A DNA stretch of 64,000 nucleotides from Agrobacterium vaccinii (GTDB taxonomy: Bacteria; Pseudomonadota; Alphaproteobacteria; Rhizobiales; Rhizobiaceae), in NCBI RefSeq assembly GCF_021310995.1, contig NZ_CP054150.1, positions 1,426,001-1,490,000 of the forward strand, written 5' to 3'. A model generated the notes under the pieces. The model ran no database searches, had not been told where the DNA came from, and saw nothing but the letters and a program-made list of their open reading frames with translations. The translations under genes and the position numbers were made by a program. Within the stretch, counting starts at the first letter, position 1. Every line of letters starts with the position of its first letter. Positions 51,224 to 60,732 of this stretch are shown here, in pieces.

Positions 51224-52210
51224 TCAGTTATGGTCGTGCTTTTCAGAGCCGCCTTTGGAAGACCCTACGTCAAGCATGACGTCTGCCTTGCCCGCCTTTT
51301 CGAAGGTCAGCGTAACCGGCACTTTGTCGCCTTCTGCGAATGGCCTCGTGACATTGAAGAACATGAAATGCAGGCCGCCCGGCGTCAGCTCCACGGTCTT
51401 GCCAGCGGGAATGACGATCCCGGCATCCAGCTTGCGCATCTTCATCACGTCATTGACCATCGCCATCTCGTGGATTTCGGCGCGACCGGCATTCGGCGAT
51501 GAGATGGATACAAGACGGTCGTCGGACGAACCGTCATTCTTGATGGTGATGAAGCCCCCACCCACTGGCTGGCCCGGCAGCATCGCCTTGGACGCCGCAC
51601 CGGAAAGCTCGAGTTCGCCGACTTTCACGACGTCAGCCGCGTGTTGTGCTGCCCCATGATCGTGTTCATGCCCGCCAGCCATCGCCTGCTTGGCCACGAT
51701 CTTAATGGTGGGCGCGGGGTTCTCTAGCGAGTGAGGGTCCTGTCCCTTCTCGGCAACCTGATCCCAGTTCGCCCTACCCTTGTCTCCGCAAATCTGGATG
51801 ACCTTGAACGGCAGATCGACCCCGGCATCCACGCCAGTCACTTTGCCCTGCACATTGAACGTATCATAGAATGCATCCGGCAAATCTCCGTCTTTCCAGC
51901 GAATCTCTACCGGGCCGGACTTCACGTCGACACCATGGTTTTTGTAGCTCTTTTGATAATCACCCGTGATGATCTCAAGCTCCCAGCCCGCCTTGGGCTG
52001 TGGCTTTGCTGAAATGAAGCCTTCCGGCAGCTTCATCCGCACCTCTGTGGTGGGAAGGCCACCGTCACATCCATGGGGAACCTGAAGTGCCGCAACGATG
52101 GTGCTTTCCTGCTCGGCAGTCTGGTTGACGAATGTCGAATGCGCGAGGGCTGGAGACGCCGCCATCGATGCGATTAGCGCCGTACCGGCTGCAAGTGTGT
52201 GAATGTTCAT
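51224..52210 (-). CDS. Fusion of YcnI-like (DUF1775) and PCuAC copper-chaperone domains
   Basis: The 328-residue exported protein has a signal peptide ending ASPALA, with mature N-terminus HSTF; a first-residue His is the copper ligand in YcnI-like domains. DUF1775 spans about 24-170. After a His-rich linker (GGHEHDHGAAQH) comes a PCuAC domain (about 195-310) with the copper ligands in AEIHEMAMVNDVMKMRK and GGLHFMFFN. The C-terminus is KHDHN. It probably carries Cu(I)/Cu(II) in the periplasm for cytochrome oxidase assembly or copper defence. The two domains are usually separate neighbouring genes. It is followed at its 3' end by the terminator at 51187. Confidence 0.9.
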   Translation of the reverse strand: MNIHTLAAGTALIASMAASPALAHSTFVNQTAEQESTIVAALQVPHGCDGGLPTTEVRMKLPEGFISAKPQPKAGWELEIITGDYQKSYKNHGVDVKSGPVEIRWKDGDLPDAFYDTFNVQGKVTGVDAGVDLPFKVIQICGDKGRANWDQVAEKGQDPHSLENPAPTIKIVAKQAMAGGHEHDHGAAQHAADVVKVGELELSGAASKAMLPGQPVGGGFITIKNDGSSDDRLVSISSPNAGRAEIHEMAMVNDVMKMRKLDAGIVIPAGKTVELTPGGLHFMFFNVTRPFAEGDKVPVTLTFEKAGKADVMLDVGSSKGGSEKHDHN

Positions 52211-52297
52211 TTTGATACCCTTCCGACTGTGGCTCTTCGAGCGTCGCCAGTCCCGTTTGCCGCAAGATGCGGCTATCCTGTTTTCTCGGTTCAGCGA

Positions 52298-52714
52298 TCA
52301 GAGAACAACAGGCGGCGCCCTCGCCTTGGGGCGCTGGTAATCGACGTCGTAGACCTGAACAGGTTGAATGACGGGGGCATTGTCCAGCCATGTGAACTCA
52401 GCCTTTGCCCAGGAGTTCGCATCCGGTGTTGGTATCAGGACCGAAGATGACAGAAGGCATGCTTCGCAAAACAGCGATATCGTGGAATGGTCTGATTTGC
52501 CGGGCGCATGGGGAGCCGCCGCACCCGCGTGTCCTTCGCAAATCTCGGCAAAGCTGCCATCTGGCAACCTGTAGGCCTCATCAAGAGCAAAGGACGGCGC
52601 GACAAAGGCAGCCACCGGTTTATGCGCAAAGCCAAGCGACAGCATCAGCGCCGCGCAGAAAATGCGCAGGAGCCGTGTCCAGTCTGTGCGGTGCTTACTC
52701 ATGGACGCTGTCAT
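52298..52714 (-). CDS. DUF2946-like exported protein beside the copper chaperone
   Basis: The 138-residue protein has an N-terminal hydrophobic segment (LLRIFCAALMLSLGFAHKPVAA), likely a signal, then PDGSFAEICEGH near 52, a His-containing middle, and FCEACLLSS near 84. The ICxxH...CEAC pattern is that of DUF2946-type proteins, usually next to copper-handling genes, as here (51224-52210 lies 87 bases downstream). A role in metal binding in the periplasm is plausible. The start may be 52714 or the ATG four codons later; neither has a clear ribosome site. Confidence 0.65.
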   Translation of the reverse strand: MTASMSKHRTDWTRLLRIFCAALMLSLGFAHKPVAAFVAPSFALDEAYRLPDGSFAEICEGHAGAAAPHAPGKSDHSTISLFCEACLLSSSVLIPTPDANSWAKAEFTWLDNAPVIQPVQVYDVDYQRPKARAPPVVL

Positions 52715-52770
52715 GACACGAAGCGATATCGCGCTTTTTGTTTGAAATCAAAGTGGAATTGACGCGCACG

Positions 52771-52796
52771 GGAACCGTCCACTCCAAACCGTCGTT
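52771..52796 (+). promoter_or_regulatory. EcfG-type promoter of the DUF3008 gene
   Basis: GGAAC, 17 bases, CGTT is an exact match to the EcfG general-stress consensus, 36 bases before the start at 52833. Confidence 0.7.
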
Positions 52797-52832
52797 TGCC
52801 CGATGTAGAAAACCGGTGAGGAGAATGGTCCG

Positions 52833-53018
52833 ATGCCTGCAAAATCCAAAGCACAACAGAAAGCTGCCGGTGCAGCGCTTGCAGCAAAACGCGGCGATAT
52901 GCCAAAGTCACGTTTACAAGGCGCTTCAAAAACCATGGCTAAGTACATGACAGAAAAAGAACTTGAAGACCTGGCATCCACCAAACACAAGAAGCTGCCT
53001 GAAAAGAAAGACACGTGA
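52833..53018 (+). CDS. DUF3008 family small basic protein
   Basis: The 61-residue Lys/Ala-rich protein begins PAKSKAQQKAAGAALAAKRG and contains MPKSRLQGASKTM and a final helix TEKELEDLASTKHKKLPEK, matching DUF3008. Such small basic proteins are frequent in the stress regulon of alphaproteobacteria; the role is unknown. A perfect EcfG-type promoter at 52771 supports stress induction. GGTGAGGAG lies upstream of the ATG. Confidence 0.88.
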   Translation: MPAKSKAQQKAAGAALAAKRGDMPKSRLQGASKTMAKYMTEKELEDLASTKHKKLPEKKDT

Positions 53019-53137
53019 TTGAGACGTCTACCTTCAGCTCAATGAAAACAGTCTCGTGACGCAAGCGGAACAAAAAACTGTTTGGCTGCGTCATTTGGTC
53101 CTTGCCAAGAAACGCACATACCAGATAATGACGATCT

Positions 53138-53306
53138 ATCCCGCTGGGAGACACCGCCTCACGGCGGGGCCGAAGGAGCAACCGCCCCGGAAACTCTCAG
53201 GCAAAAGGACCAGCGGCGAGGACGGAACTCTGGAGAGAAGCCACCTGCACAAGGACGGCTCGCCGAAGGGATAACAATCTCAGGCGACAAGGACAGAGGG
53301 GGCTCT
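53138..53306 (+). promoter_or_regulatory. Tandem glycine riboswitch (gcvT motif)
   Basis: Two aptamers lie in a row. The first has stem CCGCTGG/CCAGCGG (53141-53147 with 53210-53216), GGGAGAC, CCGAAGGAGCAACC and ACTCTCAGGCAAAAGGAC. The second has CTGGAGAGA, GCCGAAGGGATAAC and CTCAGGCGACAAGGACAGAG. This is the classic tandem form that senses glycine and turns on the cleavage operon; gcvT starts 66 bases after it. In the leader I see no strong intrinsic terminator, so control of translation or a weak terminator is likely. Confidence 0.93.
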
Positions 53307-53371
53307 TGAACCCGGCACGTTGTGTGCCATGACATGAGCCCGCGCGACATCGCGCAACCTCGGAGGCTTTT

Positions 53372-54511
53372 TTGGCCGATACTGCCGCTCTACAAGTCAC
53401 CCCACTTCATTCTCTGCATGTGTCCCTCGGTGCCCGCATGGTGCCGTTTGCAGGATACGACATGCCGGTTCAGTACCCTGCAGGCGTCCTTAAGGAACAT
53501 CTGCACACGCGCGCGTCGGCTGGCCTGTTCGACGTTTCCCATATGGGACAGGTGATCATGAAAGCGAAGTCCGGCAAGGTCGAAGATGCCGCGCTGGCTC
53601 TCGAAAAGCTTGTGCCGGTCGACATTCTTGGCCTCAAGGAAGGTCGTCAGCGATACGGGTTCTTTACCGATGCCGAAGGCAACATCCTGGATGACCTAAT
53701 GATCACCAATATGGGCGATCATCTCTTTGTCGTCGTCAACGCCGCCTGCAAGGATGCCGATCTTGCACACATGCAGGCGCATCTTTCCGACACATGCGAC
53801 ATCACGCTTCTGGATGACCGTGCGCTCATCGCGCTTCAGGGACCACGTGCCGAGGCCGTGTTGGCCGAATTGTGGGCTGGCGTTTCTGGCATGAAGTTCA
53901 TGGATGTTCGCGAAATTCCGCTTCTCGACGTGCCTTGCATTGTGTCTCGATCTGGATATTCCGGCGAAGACGGTTTTGAAATTTCCATTCCATCCGATAA
54001 GGCAGAGTTCATCGCCAAGGCGTTGCTGGAACATCCTGACTGCGAAGCCATCGGCCTTGGCGCGCGCGACAGCCTTCGTCTTGAGGCTGGCCTGTGTCTC
54101 TACGGCAATGACATCGACACCACGACCTCCCCCATCGAAGCCTCTCTCGAGTGGGCCATCCAGAAAGCACGCCGCACGGCCGGCGACCGCGCAGGCGGCT
54201 TTCCGGGTGCCGAGCGCATTCTCGGTGAGCTTGCCAATGGCACGACCCGCCGCCGCGTCGGCCTGAAGCCGGAGGGCAAGGCCCCGGTTCGCGGTCACGT
54301 CAAACTGTTCGCCGATGCAGAGGGCAAAAACGAGATTGGCGAAGTGACCTCGGGCGGCTTCGGACCGTCCGTCGAAGGCCCCGTCGCCATGGGCTACGTA
54401 CCGAAAGATTTCGCAACACCCGGCACGGCCATATTCGCGGAAGTGCGTGGCAAGTACCTGCCCGTCACCGTGTCTGCCCTGCCCTTCATCACACCCACTT
54501 ACAAACGCTAA
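53372..54511 (+). CDS. gcvT: Glycine cleavage system T protein (aminomethyltransferase)
   Basis: The 379-residue protein starts with TTG (CGGAGG 6 bases upstream) as MADTAALQVTPLHSLHVSLG. Signatures are MVPFAGYDMPVQYPAGVLKEHLHTR (about 21-45), FDVSHMGQ near 53, ISRSGYSGEDGFEI-like SRSGYSGEDGFEI near 193 and ARDSLRLEAGLCLYGNDID near 231. It takes the methylene group from the lipoyl arm of GcvH to tetrahydrofolate, releasing ammonia. It is the first gene of gcvTHP and is under the glycine riboswitch at 53138. Confidence 0.96.
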   Translation: MADTAALQVTPLHSLHVSLGARMVPFAGYDMPVQYPAGVLKEHLHTRASAGLFDVSHMGQVIMKAKSGKVEDAALALEKLVPVDILGLKEGRQRYGFFTDAEGNILDDLMITNMGDHLFVVVNAACKDADLAHMQAHLSDTCDITLLDDRALIALQGPRAEAVLAELWAGVSGMKFMDVREIPLLDVPCIVSRSGYSGEDGFEISIPSDKAEFIAKALLEHPDCEAIGLGARDSLRLEAGLCLYGNDIDTTTSPIEASLEWAIQKARRTAGDRAGGFPGAERILGELANGTTRRRVGLKPEGKAPVRGHVKLFADAEGKNEIGEVTSGGFGPSVEGPVAMGYVPKDFATPGTAIFAEVRGKYLPVTVSALPFITPTYKR

Positions 54512-54526
54512 TTTCCGGAGAGACCA

Positions 54527-54889
54527 ATGCTGAAATTTACTCAAGAGCACGAGTGGCTGAAGATCGAAGGCGATGTCGCCACCGTCGGCATCACGACGCA
54601 TGCTGCCGAGCAGCTGGGCGACCTTGTTTTCGTAGAATTGCCGGAAGTCGGCGCGACCTTCTCCAAGGATGGTGACGCGGCCACAGTCGAGAGCGTGAAG
54701 GCTGCTTCCGACGTCTATTGTCCGCTGGATGGCGAGATCACCGAAATCAACCAGGCCATCGTGGACGACCCATCTCTGGTCAACTCTGATCCGCAGGGCG
54801 CTGGCTGGTTCTTCAAGCTCAAGCTTTCCAACGCGTCTGACGCCGATGCGCTGCTGGATGAAGCGGCCTATAAGGAGCTTATTGCGTAA
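54527..54889 (+). CDS. gcvH: Glycine cleavage system H protein
   Basis: The 120-residue carrier protein has the lipoylation site Lys58 in [13 protein letters not shown] and the surrounding hybrid-barrel strands ([38 protein letters not shown]). It shuttles the aminomethyl group between GcvP, GcvT and lipoamide dehydrogenase. It starts 15 bases after gcvT with GGAGAG upstream, and its TAA overlaps the ATG of gcvP as TAATG. Confidence 0.97.
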   Translation: MLKFTQEHEWLKIEGDVATVGITTHAAEQLGDLVFVELPEVGATFSKDGDAATVESVKAASDVYCPLDGEITEINQAIVDDPSLVNSDPQGAGWFFKLKLSNASDADALLDEAAYKELIA

Positions 54890-57753
54890 TGACGACTCCC
54901 ACAGAGTTCCATTTCACCGACTATCAGCCCTATGACTTCGCCAACCGGCGTCATATCGGGCCGTCGCCGTCGGAAATGACGGATATGTTAAAGGTCATCG
55001 GTTACAACAGCCTCGATGCCCTCATCGACGCGACCGTGCCGTCTTCCATACGCCAGAAGGCACCGCTTGCATGGGGTGCAGCGCTGACGGAACGCGAGGC
55101 GCTGGACCGTCTTCGCGAAACCGCCAACAAGAACAAGGTCCTGACCTCGCTGATCGGTCAGGGCTATTATGGCACCATCACGCCGCCGGTCATCCAGCGC
55201 AACATTCTGGAAAATCCGGCATGGTACACCGCCTACACACCGTACCAGCCAGAGATTTCGCAGGGACGTCTTGAAGCGCTGCTGAACTTCCAGACCATGA
55301 TTTCCGATCTGACCGGTCTTGATGTCGCCAACGCCTCGCTACTGGATGAAGCAACCGCTGCTGCCGAAGCCATGGCCATGTGCCAGCGCGTGGCGAAGTC
55401 CAAGGCGACAGCCTTCTTCGTGGATGCCAACTGCCATCCGCAGACTATCGCGCTCATCGAAACCCGTGCAGCACCACTCGGCTGGAATGTCATCGTCGGC
55501 AATCCCTTCACCGATCTCGATCCCGTCGATGTCTTCGGTGCGCTATTCCAGTACCCCGGTACGCATGGCCATGTGAATGATTTCACCGGCCTGATTTCCC
55601 GTCTGCACCAGACAGGCGCCATTGCCGCTGTCGCAACAGACCTGCTGGCGCTTACGCTTCTGAAATCCCCCGGTGAAATGAGCGCGGATATCGCCATCGG
55701 CTCGTCGCAGCGTTTCGGCGTTCCCGTTGGTTACGGCGGCCCGCATGCGGCCTTCATGGCCGTCAAGGATGCGATCAAGCGTTCCATGCCCGGCCGTCTC
55801 GTTGGGGTCTCAGTCGATGCGCGCGGCAACCGCGCTTATCGCCTGTCGCTTCAGACTCGCGAGCAGCATATCCGCCGCGAAAAGGCCACTTCCAACATCT
55901 GCACTGCACAGGTGCTGCTGGCCGTCATGGCGTCCATGTACGGCGTCTTCCACGGCCCGCAGGGCATCAAGGCCATTGCCCAGCAGACCCACCAGAAAGC
56001 CGTGTTGATGGCAAAGGGTCTGGAGAAGCTCGGCTTCGTCATCGAACCCGAAACCTTCTTCGACACCATCACCGTCGATGTTGGCCACATGCAGGCATTG
56101 ATCCTGCGCGCAGCTGTCGCCGAAGGTGTGAACTTGCGCAAGGTCGGCTCGACGAAAATCGGCATGAGCCTGGATGAGCGCACGCGTCCGGCAACGCTGG
56201 AATCGGTCTGGCGTGCCTTTGGTGGCAACTTCTCGATTTCGGACTTCGAACCGGATTATCGATTGCCCAAAAACCTATTGCGCACAACGCAATACATGAC
56301 GCACCCGATATTCCACATGAACCGCGCCGAGAGCGAGATGACCCGCTATATCCGCCGTCTTTCGGACCGCGATCTGGCGCTCGACCGTTCCATGATCCCG
56401 CTCGGTTCCTGCACCATGAAGCTGAACGCGACAGCCGAAATGCTGCCGATCACATGGCCGGAATTTTCTGATATCCATCCATTTGTGCCAGCCGATCAGG
56501 CACTGGGTTACAAGGAGATGATTGACGATCTTTCCACTAAGCTCTGCCAGGTCACCGGCTACGATGCCTTTTCCATGCAGCCGAATTCCGGTGCGCAGGG
56601 CGAATATGCGGGTCTGCTGACCATCCGCAACTATCACCTCGCGCGCGGCGATGCACATCGCGACGTTTGCCTCATCCCAACCTCTGCACACGGCACCAAC
56701 CCTGCTTCTGCGCAGATGGTCGGCATGCGCGTGGTGCCTGTGAAGGTGAGAGAAAACGGTGACATCGATATCGAAGATTTCCGTGCGAAAGCAATGCAAT
56801 ACGCGGAAAACCTCTCATGCTGCATGATCACCTATCCGTCGACCCACGGCGTGTTCGAAGAGACCGTTCGGGAGATTTGCGACATCACCCACGAGCATGG
56901 TGGTCAGGTCTATCTCGACGGTGCCAACATGAATGCCATGGTTGGTCTGTCGCGTCCAGGCGATATCGGCTCCGATGTGTCGCACCTCAACCTGCATAAG
57001 ACCTTCTGCATTCCGCATGGCGGCGGTGGTCCCGGCATGGGTCCAATCGGCGTCAAGGCGCATCTGGCTTCCTACCTGCCTGGCCATCCGGCCAGTGACG
57101 GACGCACCGGTGCGGTTTCGGCAGCACCTTTCGGCTCGCCATCGATCCTGCCGATCTCCTGGAGCTACTGCCTGATGATGGGTGGCGAAGGTCTGACGCA
57201 GGCAACCAAGGTCGCGATCCTCAACGCCAACTACATCGCAGCACGGCTGAAGGGCGCTTACGATGTGCTCTACAAGTCCGAAGCCGGACGCGTGGCACAT
57301 GAGTGCATCATCGACACCCGCCCGCTGAACGAGAGCTGCGGCGTGACGGTGGACGATGTCGCCAAGCGTCTGATCGACTGCGGCTTCCACGCCCCGACCA
57401 TGAGCTGGCCGGTTGCCGGTACGCTGATGATCGAGCCGACCGAGTCGGAACCAAAAGCCGAACTCGACCGCTTCTGCGATGCCATGCTGGCCATCCGTCA
57501 GGAAGCTCGCGATATCGAAGAAGGTCGTTCCGACAAGGCTAACAACCCGCTGAAGAACGCACCACACACCGTGGAAGACCTCGTCGGAAACTGGGATCGC
57601 CCCTACTCTCGCGAACAGGCTTGTTATCCGCCCGGTGCCTTCCGCGTGGACAAATACTGGTCGCCGGTCAACCGCGTCGATAACGTCTATGGCGACCGCA
57701 ACCTCATCTGCACCTGCCCGCCAATGAGCGAATATGCGGAAGCTGCAGAGTAA
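54889..57753 (+). CDS. gcvP: Glycine dehydrogenase (decarboxylating), P protein
   Basis: The 954-residue PLP enzyme decarboxylates glycine and loads the aminomethyl group on GcvH. It is the long single-chain form: an N-terminal half ([32 protein letters not shown]) and a catalytic half with PLP Lys in [23 protein letters not shown] near 707 and [15 protein letters not shown] near 605. It starts by overlap with the gcvH stop. A perfect terminator follows at 57761. Lipoamide dehydrogenase is not in the window. Confidence 0.97.
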   Translation: MTTPTEFHFTDYQPYDFANRRHIGPSPSEMTDMLKVIGYNSLDALIDATVPSSIRQKAPLAWGAALTEREALDRLRETANKNKVLTSLIGQGYYGTITPPVIQRNILENPAWYTAYTPYQPEISQGRLEALLNFQTMISDLTGLDVANASLLDEATAAAEAMAMCQRVAKSKATAFFVDANCHPQTIALIETRAAPLGWNVIVGNPFTDLDPVDVFGALFQYPGTHGHVNDFTGLISRLHQTGAIAAVATDLLALTLLKSPGEMSADIAIGSSQRFGVPVGYGGPHAAFMAVKDAIKRSMPGRLVGVSVDARGNRAYRLSLQTREQHIRREKATSNICTAQVLLAVMASMYGVFHGPQGIKAIAQQTHQKAVLMAKGLEKLGFVIEPETFFDTITVDVGHMQALILRAAVAEGVNLRKVGSTKIGMSLDERTRPATLESVWRAFGGNFSISDFEPDYRLPKNLLRTTQYMTHPIFHMNRAESEMTRYIRRLSDRDLALDRSMIPLGSCTMKLNATAEMLPITWPEFSDIHPFVPADQALGYKEMIDDLSTKLCQVTGYDAFSMQPNSGAQGEYAGLLTIRNYHLARGDAHRDVCLIPTSAHGTNPASAQMVGMRVVPVKVRENGDIDIEDFRAKAMQYAENLSCCMITYPSTHGVFEETVREICDITHEHGGQVYLDGANMNAMVGLSRPGDIGSDVSHLNLHKTFCIPHGGGGPGMGPIGVKAHLASYLPGHPASDGRTGAVSAAPFGSPSILPISWSYCLMMGGEGLTQATKVAILNANYIAARLKGAYDVLYKSEAGRVAHECIIDTRPLNESCGVTVDDVAKRLIDCGFHAPTMSWPVAGTLMIEPTESEPKAELDRFCDAMLAIRQEARDIEEGRSDKANNPLKNAPHTVEDLVGNWDRPYSREQACYPPGAFRVDKYWSPVNRVDNVYGDRNLICTCPPMSEYAEAAE

Positions 57754-57760
57754 AATTAAA

Positions 57761-57788
57761 AAAAGGCCCGGAGCGATCCGGGCCTTTT
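57761..57788 (+). terminator. Terminator of the gcvTHP operon
   Basis: AAAAGGCCCGG, six bases, CCGGGCCTTTT forms a perfect 11-bp stem ending in T residues, 8 bases after the gcvP stop. It can also act on the convergent gene at 57814. Confidence 0.9.
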
Positions 57789-57813
57789 CATTTATGAGGC
57801 AAGTGTTGTGTCT

Positions 57814-58317
57814 TTAGCGCGTCAGCTGAATATCGGCGGTCGTCACCGTTGGTCCACCGGCACCATCCTTGTCGGTGGTGCGCAAACGCAAGCCGTTGTT
57901 GCCGACTTTGGTTATGGTCATGGCAGCGACCTTGTCTCCATTAATGACGCGTTTCCATGTGATGGACAGATTGATGGAATTACCACTGCGGCTGCCTGCC
58001 AGTGCAGATGGTATGCCTGATGGACCGACATAGTTTCCACGGTAACGCGTGCCGGAGGCACTCAGATCAGCTGAGATCGCACGGCGAATGACGAGCAGTC
58101 CGCGGCATGTGCCATTCATGCGCAGTGATGGACCAGACGAGGTCGAGTCGAACGTGCAGTTCACCTTGATGGGCTTGGAACCGATCTTGGTGGTGACGGT
58201 GCCTGACCCCTTCCAGCTTCCTTTCAAGGTGGAAAGAAACTGGCTTTCATCGGCCATTGCCGGTGGCGCCATCAGGGCTGTCGCGAGTGCTATCATGGAA
58301 ATTAGTTTGCCGGTCAT
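57814..58317 (-). CDS. Exported hypothetical protein
   Basis: The 167-residue protein has a signal peptide (LISMIALATALMAPPAMA) and a beta-rich mature part: LKGSWKGSGTVTT, VNCTFDSTSSGPSLRMNGTCRG with two Cys probably bridged, RYRGNYVGPSGIP and LNLSITWKRVI-like INLSITWKRVI. The shape suggests a small periplasmic barrel or lipocalin-like fold, as in other rhizobial proteins of this kind. The ligand is unknown. It converges with gcvP over the terminator at 57761. Confidence 0.72.
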   Translation of the reverse strand: MTGKLISMIALATALMAPPAMADESQFLSTLKGSWKGSGTVTTKIGSKPIKVNCTFDSTSSGPSLRMNGTCRGLLVIRRAISADLSASGTRYRGNYVGPSGIPSALAGSRSGNSINLSITWKRVINGDKVAAMTITKVGNNGLRLRTTDKDGAGGPTVTTADIQLTR

Positions 58318-58458
58318 CCGCGTGTTCCTTGTGTGTGCAGACCGAACGCCCGGCTATCCTGATTGTTCCTTTGCACAGATTGTTATGCGCTAAAGCAACC
58401 TAAATCTATCACGCGCGTTTCTCGCCAGCTTCACCTAGCCCCTCCCGGATAGCCTTTC

Positions 58459-59724
58459 ATGACAACGCTAACAACGCCCATTGATGCCAGCGGTCAGTCT
58501 CTCGGGAAATCCCCAGGGACAGGCCTGTCAGATCGCTCGATTTTTGCACTCGCCGTCCTCAATTTCTTTCTGGCTGACGCGCGTGACGGGCTTGGTCCGT
58601 TTCTGGATGCATTTCTGGCCACCAACGGCTGGTCGGCCATGCAGCTCGGCGTTATCGCCACCGTTGGCGGGCTTGTAGGACTTGCCGCGACGCCGCTTTG
58701 CGGCGCGTTGGTCGATGGCACCACGTGGAAGCGCACCCTGATTGCAATACCCGTTGTTCTCGTCACGATCGGCGCACTGATTACGCTGCTCTTCACCAAC
58801 GAGGCCGTGGTCTGGACGGGCCAGATCATGACGGCAGTCGTCGGGGCCGTCGTTGGTCCTGCCCTTGCCGGTTTGACGCTGGGTCTCGTTGGGGAAAAGC
58901 TCTTCTCCCAACAAATCTCTCGCAACGAGTTCTGGAACCACGGCGGCAATTTCGTTTCGCTATTTGCCACCTATTTCGCCGTAACCGCCTTCGGCATTTC
59001 TGGCGTCATCGGGCTCATGGTCGCAACCGCGATTGGCGCTCTTGCTGCTGTCGTCGCCATCGATCCCAAACGGATCGACCACAAGGTGGCGCGCGGTCTG
59101 GGACACGATGAAGGCGAACCGGGACCATCCGGCTTCAAGGTTCTTTTCAAAGAACGGGGCCTGATTTTCCTCTCTATCATTCTGCTGATCTTCCACTTCG
59201 GCAATGCTCCTATGGGCAGATTGATTGCCCAGAATTTCGCAATCGAATTGAATACACCCTTCCGTACTACCGCTATCATTACCGGTGTCGCGCAGTTTGC
59301 CATGATCTTCGTCGCGGCCCTCGCGCCATGGCTCATCCGCCGCTTCGGTCTGTCGGCGGTGTTCTTGATCGCACTCGCAGCCATCCCCATTCGCGGCGTG
59401 CTCGCGGCATCGTTCCACGAGTTCTGGGTGATCTACCCCGTCCAGTTGCTGGATGGTATCGGCGCGGGCCTGCTCGGCATTGCAACGCCGGTTGCTGTCG
59501 AAAGAATTCTGAAAGGCACCGGGCGTTTCAATGTCGGCCTTGCCAGCGTGATGACTGTTCAGGGCATCGGCGCGTCTCTCAGCAACGGCGTGGCGGGTTG
59601 GCTTACTACCGAAGGCGGCTATGCGCTATCGCATCTGGTTGGCGGCGGTATCGCGGCCATCGCGATCGTGCTGTTTCTCATGTTCCGACACGATATCGCC
59701 CCGGCACAGGAAACGGACGGCTGA
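58459..59724 (+). CDS. MFS transporter
   Basis: The 421-residue inner-membrane protein has twelve predicted helices. Visible signs are DARDGLGPFLDAFLATNGW after helix 1, the helix 2-3 loop GALVDGTTWKR (the MFS motif A position), and a central loop RIDHKVARGLGHDEGEPGP between helices 6 and 7. The sequence does not show a substrate signature. No ribosome site stronger than CGGATAG is seen before the ATG. A strong terminator follows at 59731. It is a stand-alone gene. Confidence 0.88.
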   Translation: MTTLTTPIDASGQSLGKSPGTGLSDRSIFALAVLNFFLADARDGLGPFLDAFLATNGWSAMQLGVIATVGGLVGLAATPLCGALVDGTTWKRTLIAIPVVLVTIGALITLLFTNEAVVWTGQIMTAVVGAVVGPALAGLTLGLVGEKLFSQQISRNEFWNHGGNFVSLFATYFAVTAFGISGVIGLMVATAIGALAAVVAIDPKRIDHKVARGLGHDEGEPGPSGFKVLFKERGLIFLSIILLIFHFGNAPMGRLIAQNFAIELNTPFRTTAIITGVAQFAMIFVAALAPWLIRRFGLSAVFLIALAAIPIRGVLAASFHEFWVIYPVQLLDGIGAGLLGIATPVAVERILKGTGRFNVGLASVMTVQGIGASLSNGVAGWLTTEGGYALSHLVGGGIAAIAIVLFLMFRHDIAPAQETDG

Positions 59725-59730
59725 AAACGA

Positions 59731-59758
59731 AAAAAGGAGGCCAAACGGCCTCCTTTTT
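59731..59758 (+). terminator. Bidirectional terminator between the MFS and fpr genes
   Basis: AAAAAGGAGGCC, four bases, GGCCTCCTTTTT is a perfect 12-bp stem flanked by A and T runs, lying between two convergent stops. Confidence 0.92.
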
Positions 59759-59776
59759 TAATTCGCAAAATTGGGA

Positions 59777-60589
59777 TCAGCCCACAAAGGCCCGTTCGAT
59801 CACGAACTCGGCCGGTTTGTTGTTTGCACCCTCGTGCAAGCCAGCCTGCTCCAAAAGCGCCTTGGTATCCTTCAGCATTGCGGTAGAGCCGCAGATCATG
59901 CCGCGATCCACAGCAGGGTCGAACGCTGGCAAGCCGAGATCGGCAAACATCTTGCCATTTTCGATCAGGTCGGTGATGCGTCCTGTAAAGGCGTAATCCT
60001 GGCGCGTGACGGTCGCGTAGTGCTTCAGCTTGTCACCGACCAACTCGCTCAGGAACTCGTGGTTCTTGATCTCTTCGACCAAATCGAAGCCGTATTTCAA
60101 CTCAGCAACGTCGCGGCAGGTGTGGGTGAGGATGACTTCCTCGAACTTCTCATAGGTTTCCGGGTCGCGAATGAGGCTTGCGAAGGGCGCGATGCCGGTT
60201 CCGGTCGAGAACATATAGAGACGCTTGCCGGGCGTGAGCGCATCGAGCACCAGCGTACCTGTCGGCTTCTTGCGCATCAACACGGTATCGCCGGGCTTGA
60301 TCTGCTGGAGATGCGAGGTCAGCGGACCATCCGGCACCTTGATCGAGAAGAATTCCAGCTCCTCATCCCAGGCGGGGCTGGCGATGGAATAGGCACGGTA
60401 GATAGGCTTTTCACCCACCATGAGGCCGATCATGGCGAACTCGCCCGAACGGAAACGGAAGCCGGCGGGACGTGTCATGCGGAAGCGGAACAGGTGATCG
60501 GTGTAATGCTCGACCGAAAGCACCGTCTCAGCATAAACGCCGTCAGGGATTTTCACCGCAAATTCTTCCGTCTTGGCTGGAGCGTTCAT
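59777..60589 (-). CDS. fpr: Ferredoxin-NADP(+) reductase
   Basis: The 270-residue flavoenzyme has an N-terminal FAD-binding barrel (HLFRFRMTRPAGFRFRSGEFAMIGL, with RAYSIASPAW near 67 binding FAD) and a C-terminal NADP-binding domain (GKRLYMFSTGTGIAPFASLIRDPETYE near 117; MICGSTAMLKDT near 235). The C-terminus ends VERAFVG-like VIERAFVG, typical of the bacterial subclass I enzyme. It passes electrons between NADPH and ferredoxin or flavodoxin. It lies 144 bases downstream of the sulfite reductase cluster, to which it could supply electrons. Confidence 0.93.
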   Translation of the reverse strand: MNAPAKTEEFAVKIPDGVYAETVLSVEHYTDHLFRFRMTRPAGFRFRSGEFAMIGLMVGEKPIYRAYSIASPAWDEELEFFSIKVPDGPLTSHLQQIKPGDTVLMRKKPTGTLVLDALTPGKRLYMFSTGTGIAPFASLIRDPETYEKFEEVILTHTCRDVAELKYGFDLVEEIKNHEFLSELVGDKLKHYATVTRQDYAFTGRITDLIENGKMFADLGLPAFDPAVDRGMICGSTAMLKDTKALLEQAGLHEGANNKPAEFVIERAFVG

Positions 60590-60732
60590 TCTCTATCCGT
60601 CCATCTTCATGGTGTGCGACATTTTCAGATGGGGCAATATACCATCCGGCCCTGCTTTTGAAGGTACAGGAATGTCATTGGTGCTATGCGAGTAGAAATA
60701 TGTATCTAAAACTCATATTTCCACGCAAGAGT

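Noticed and set aside
59771..60661. Plus-strand open frame of 296 codons
   Set aside because: It mirrors fpr and runs from the terminator at 59731 without a ribosome site.
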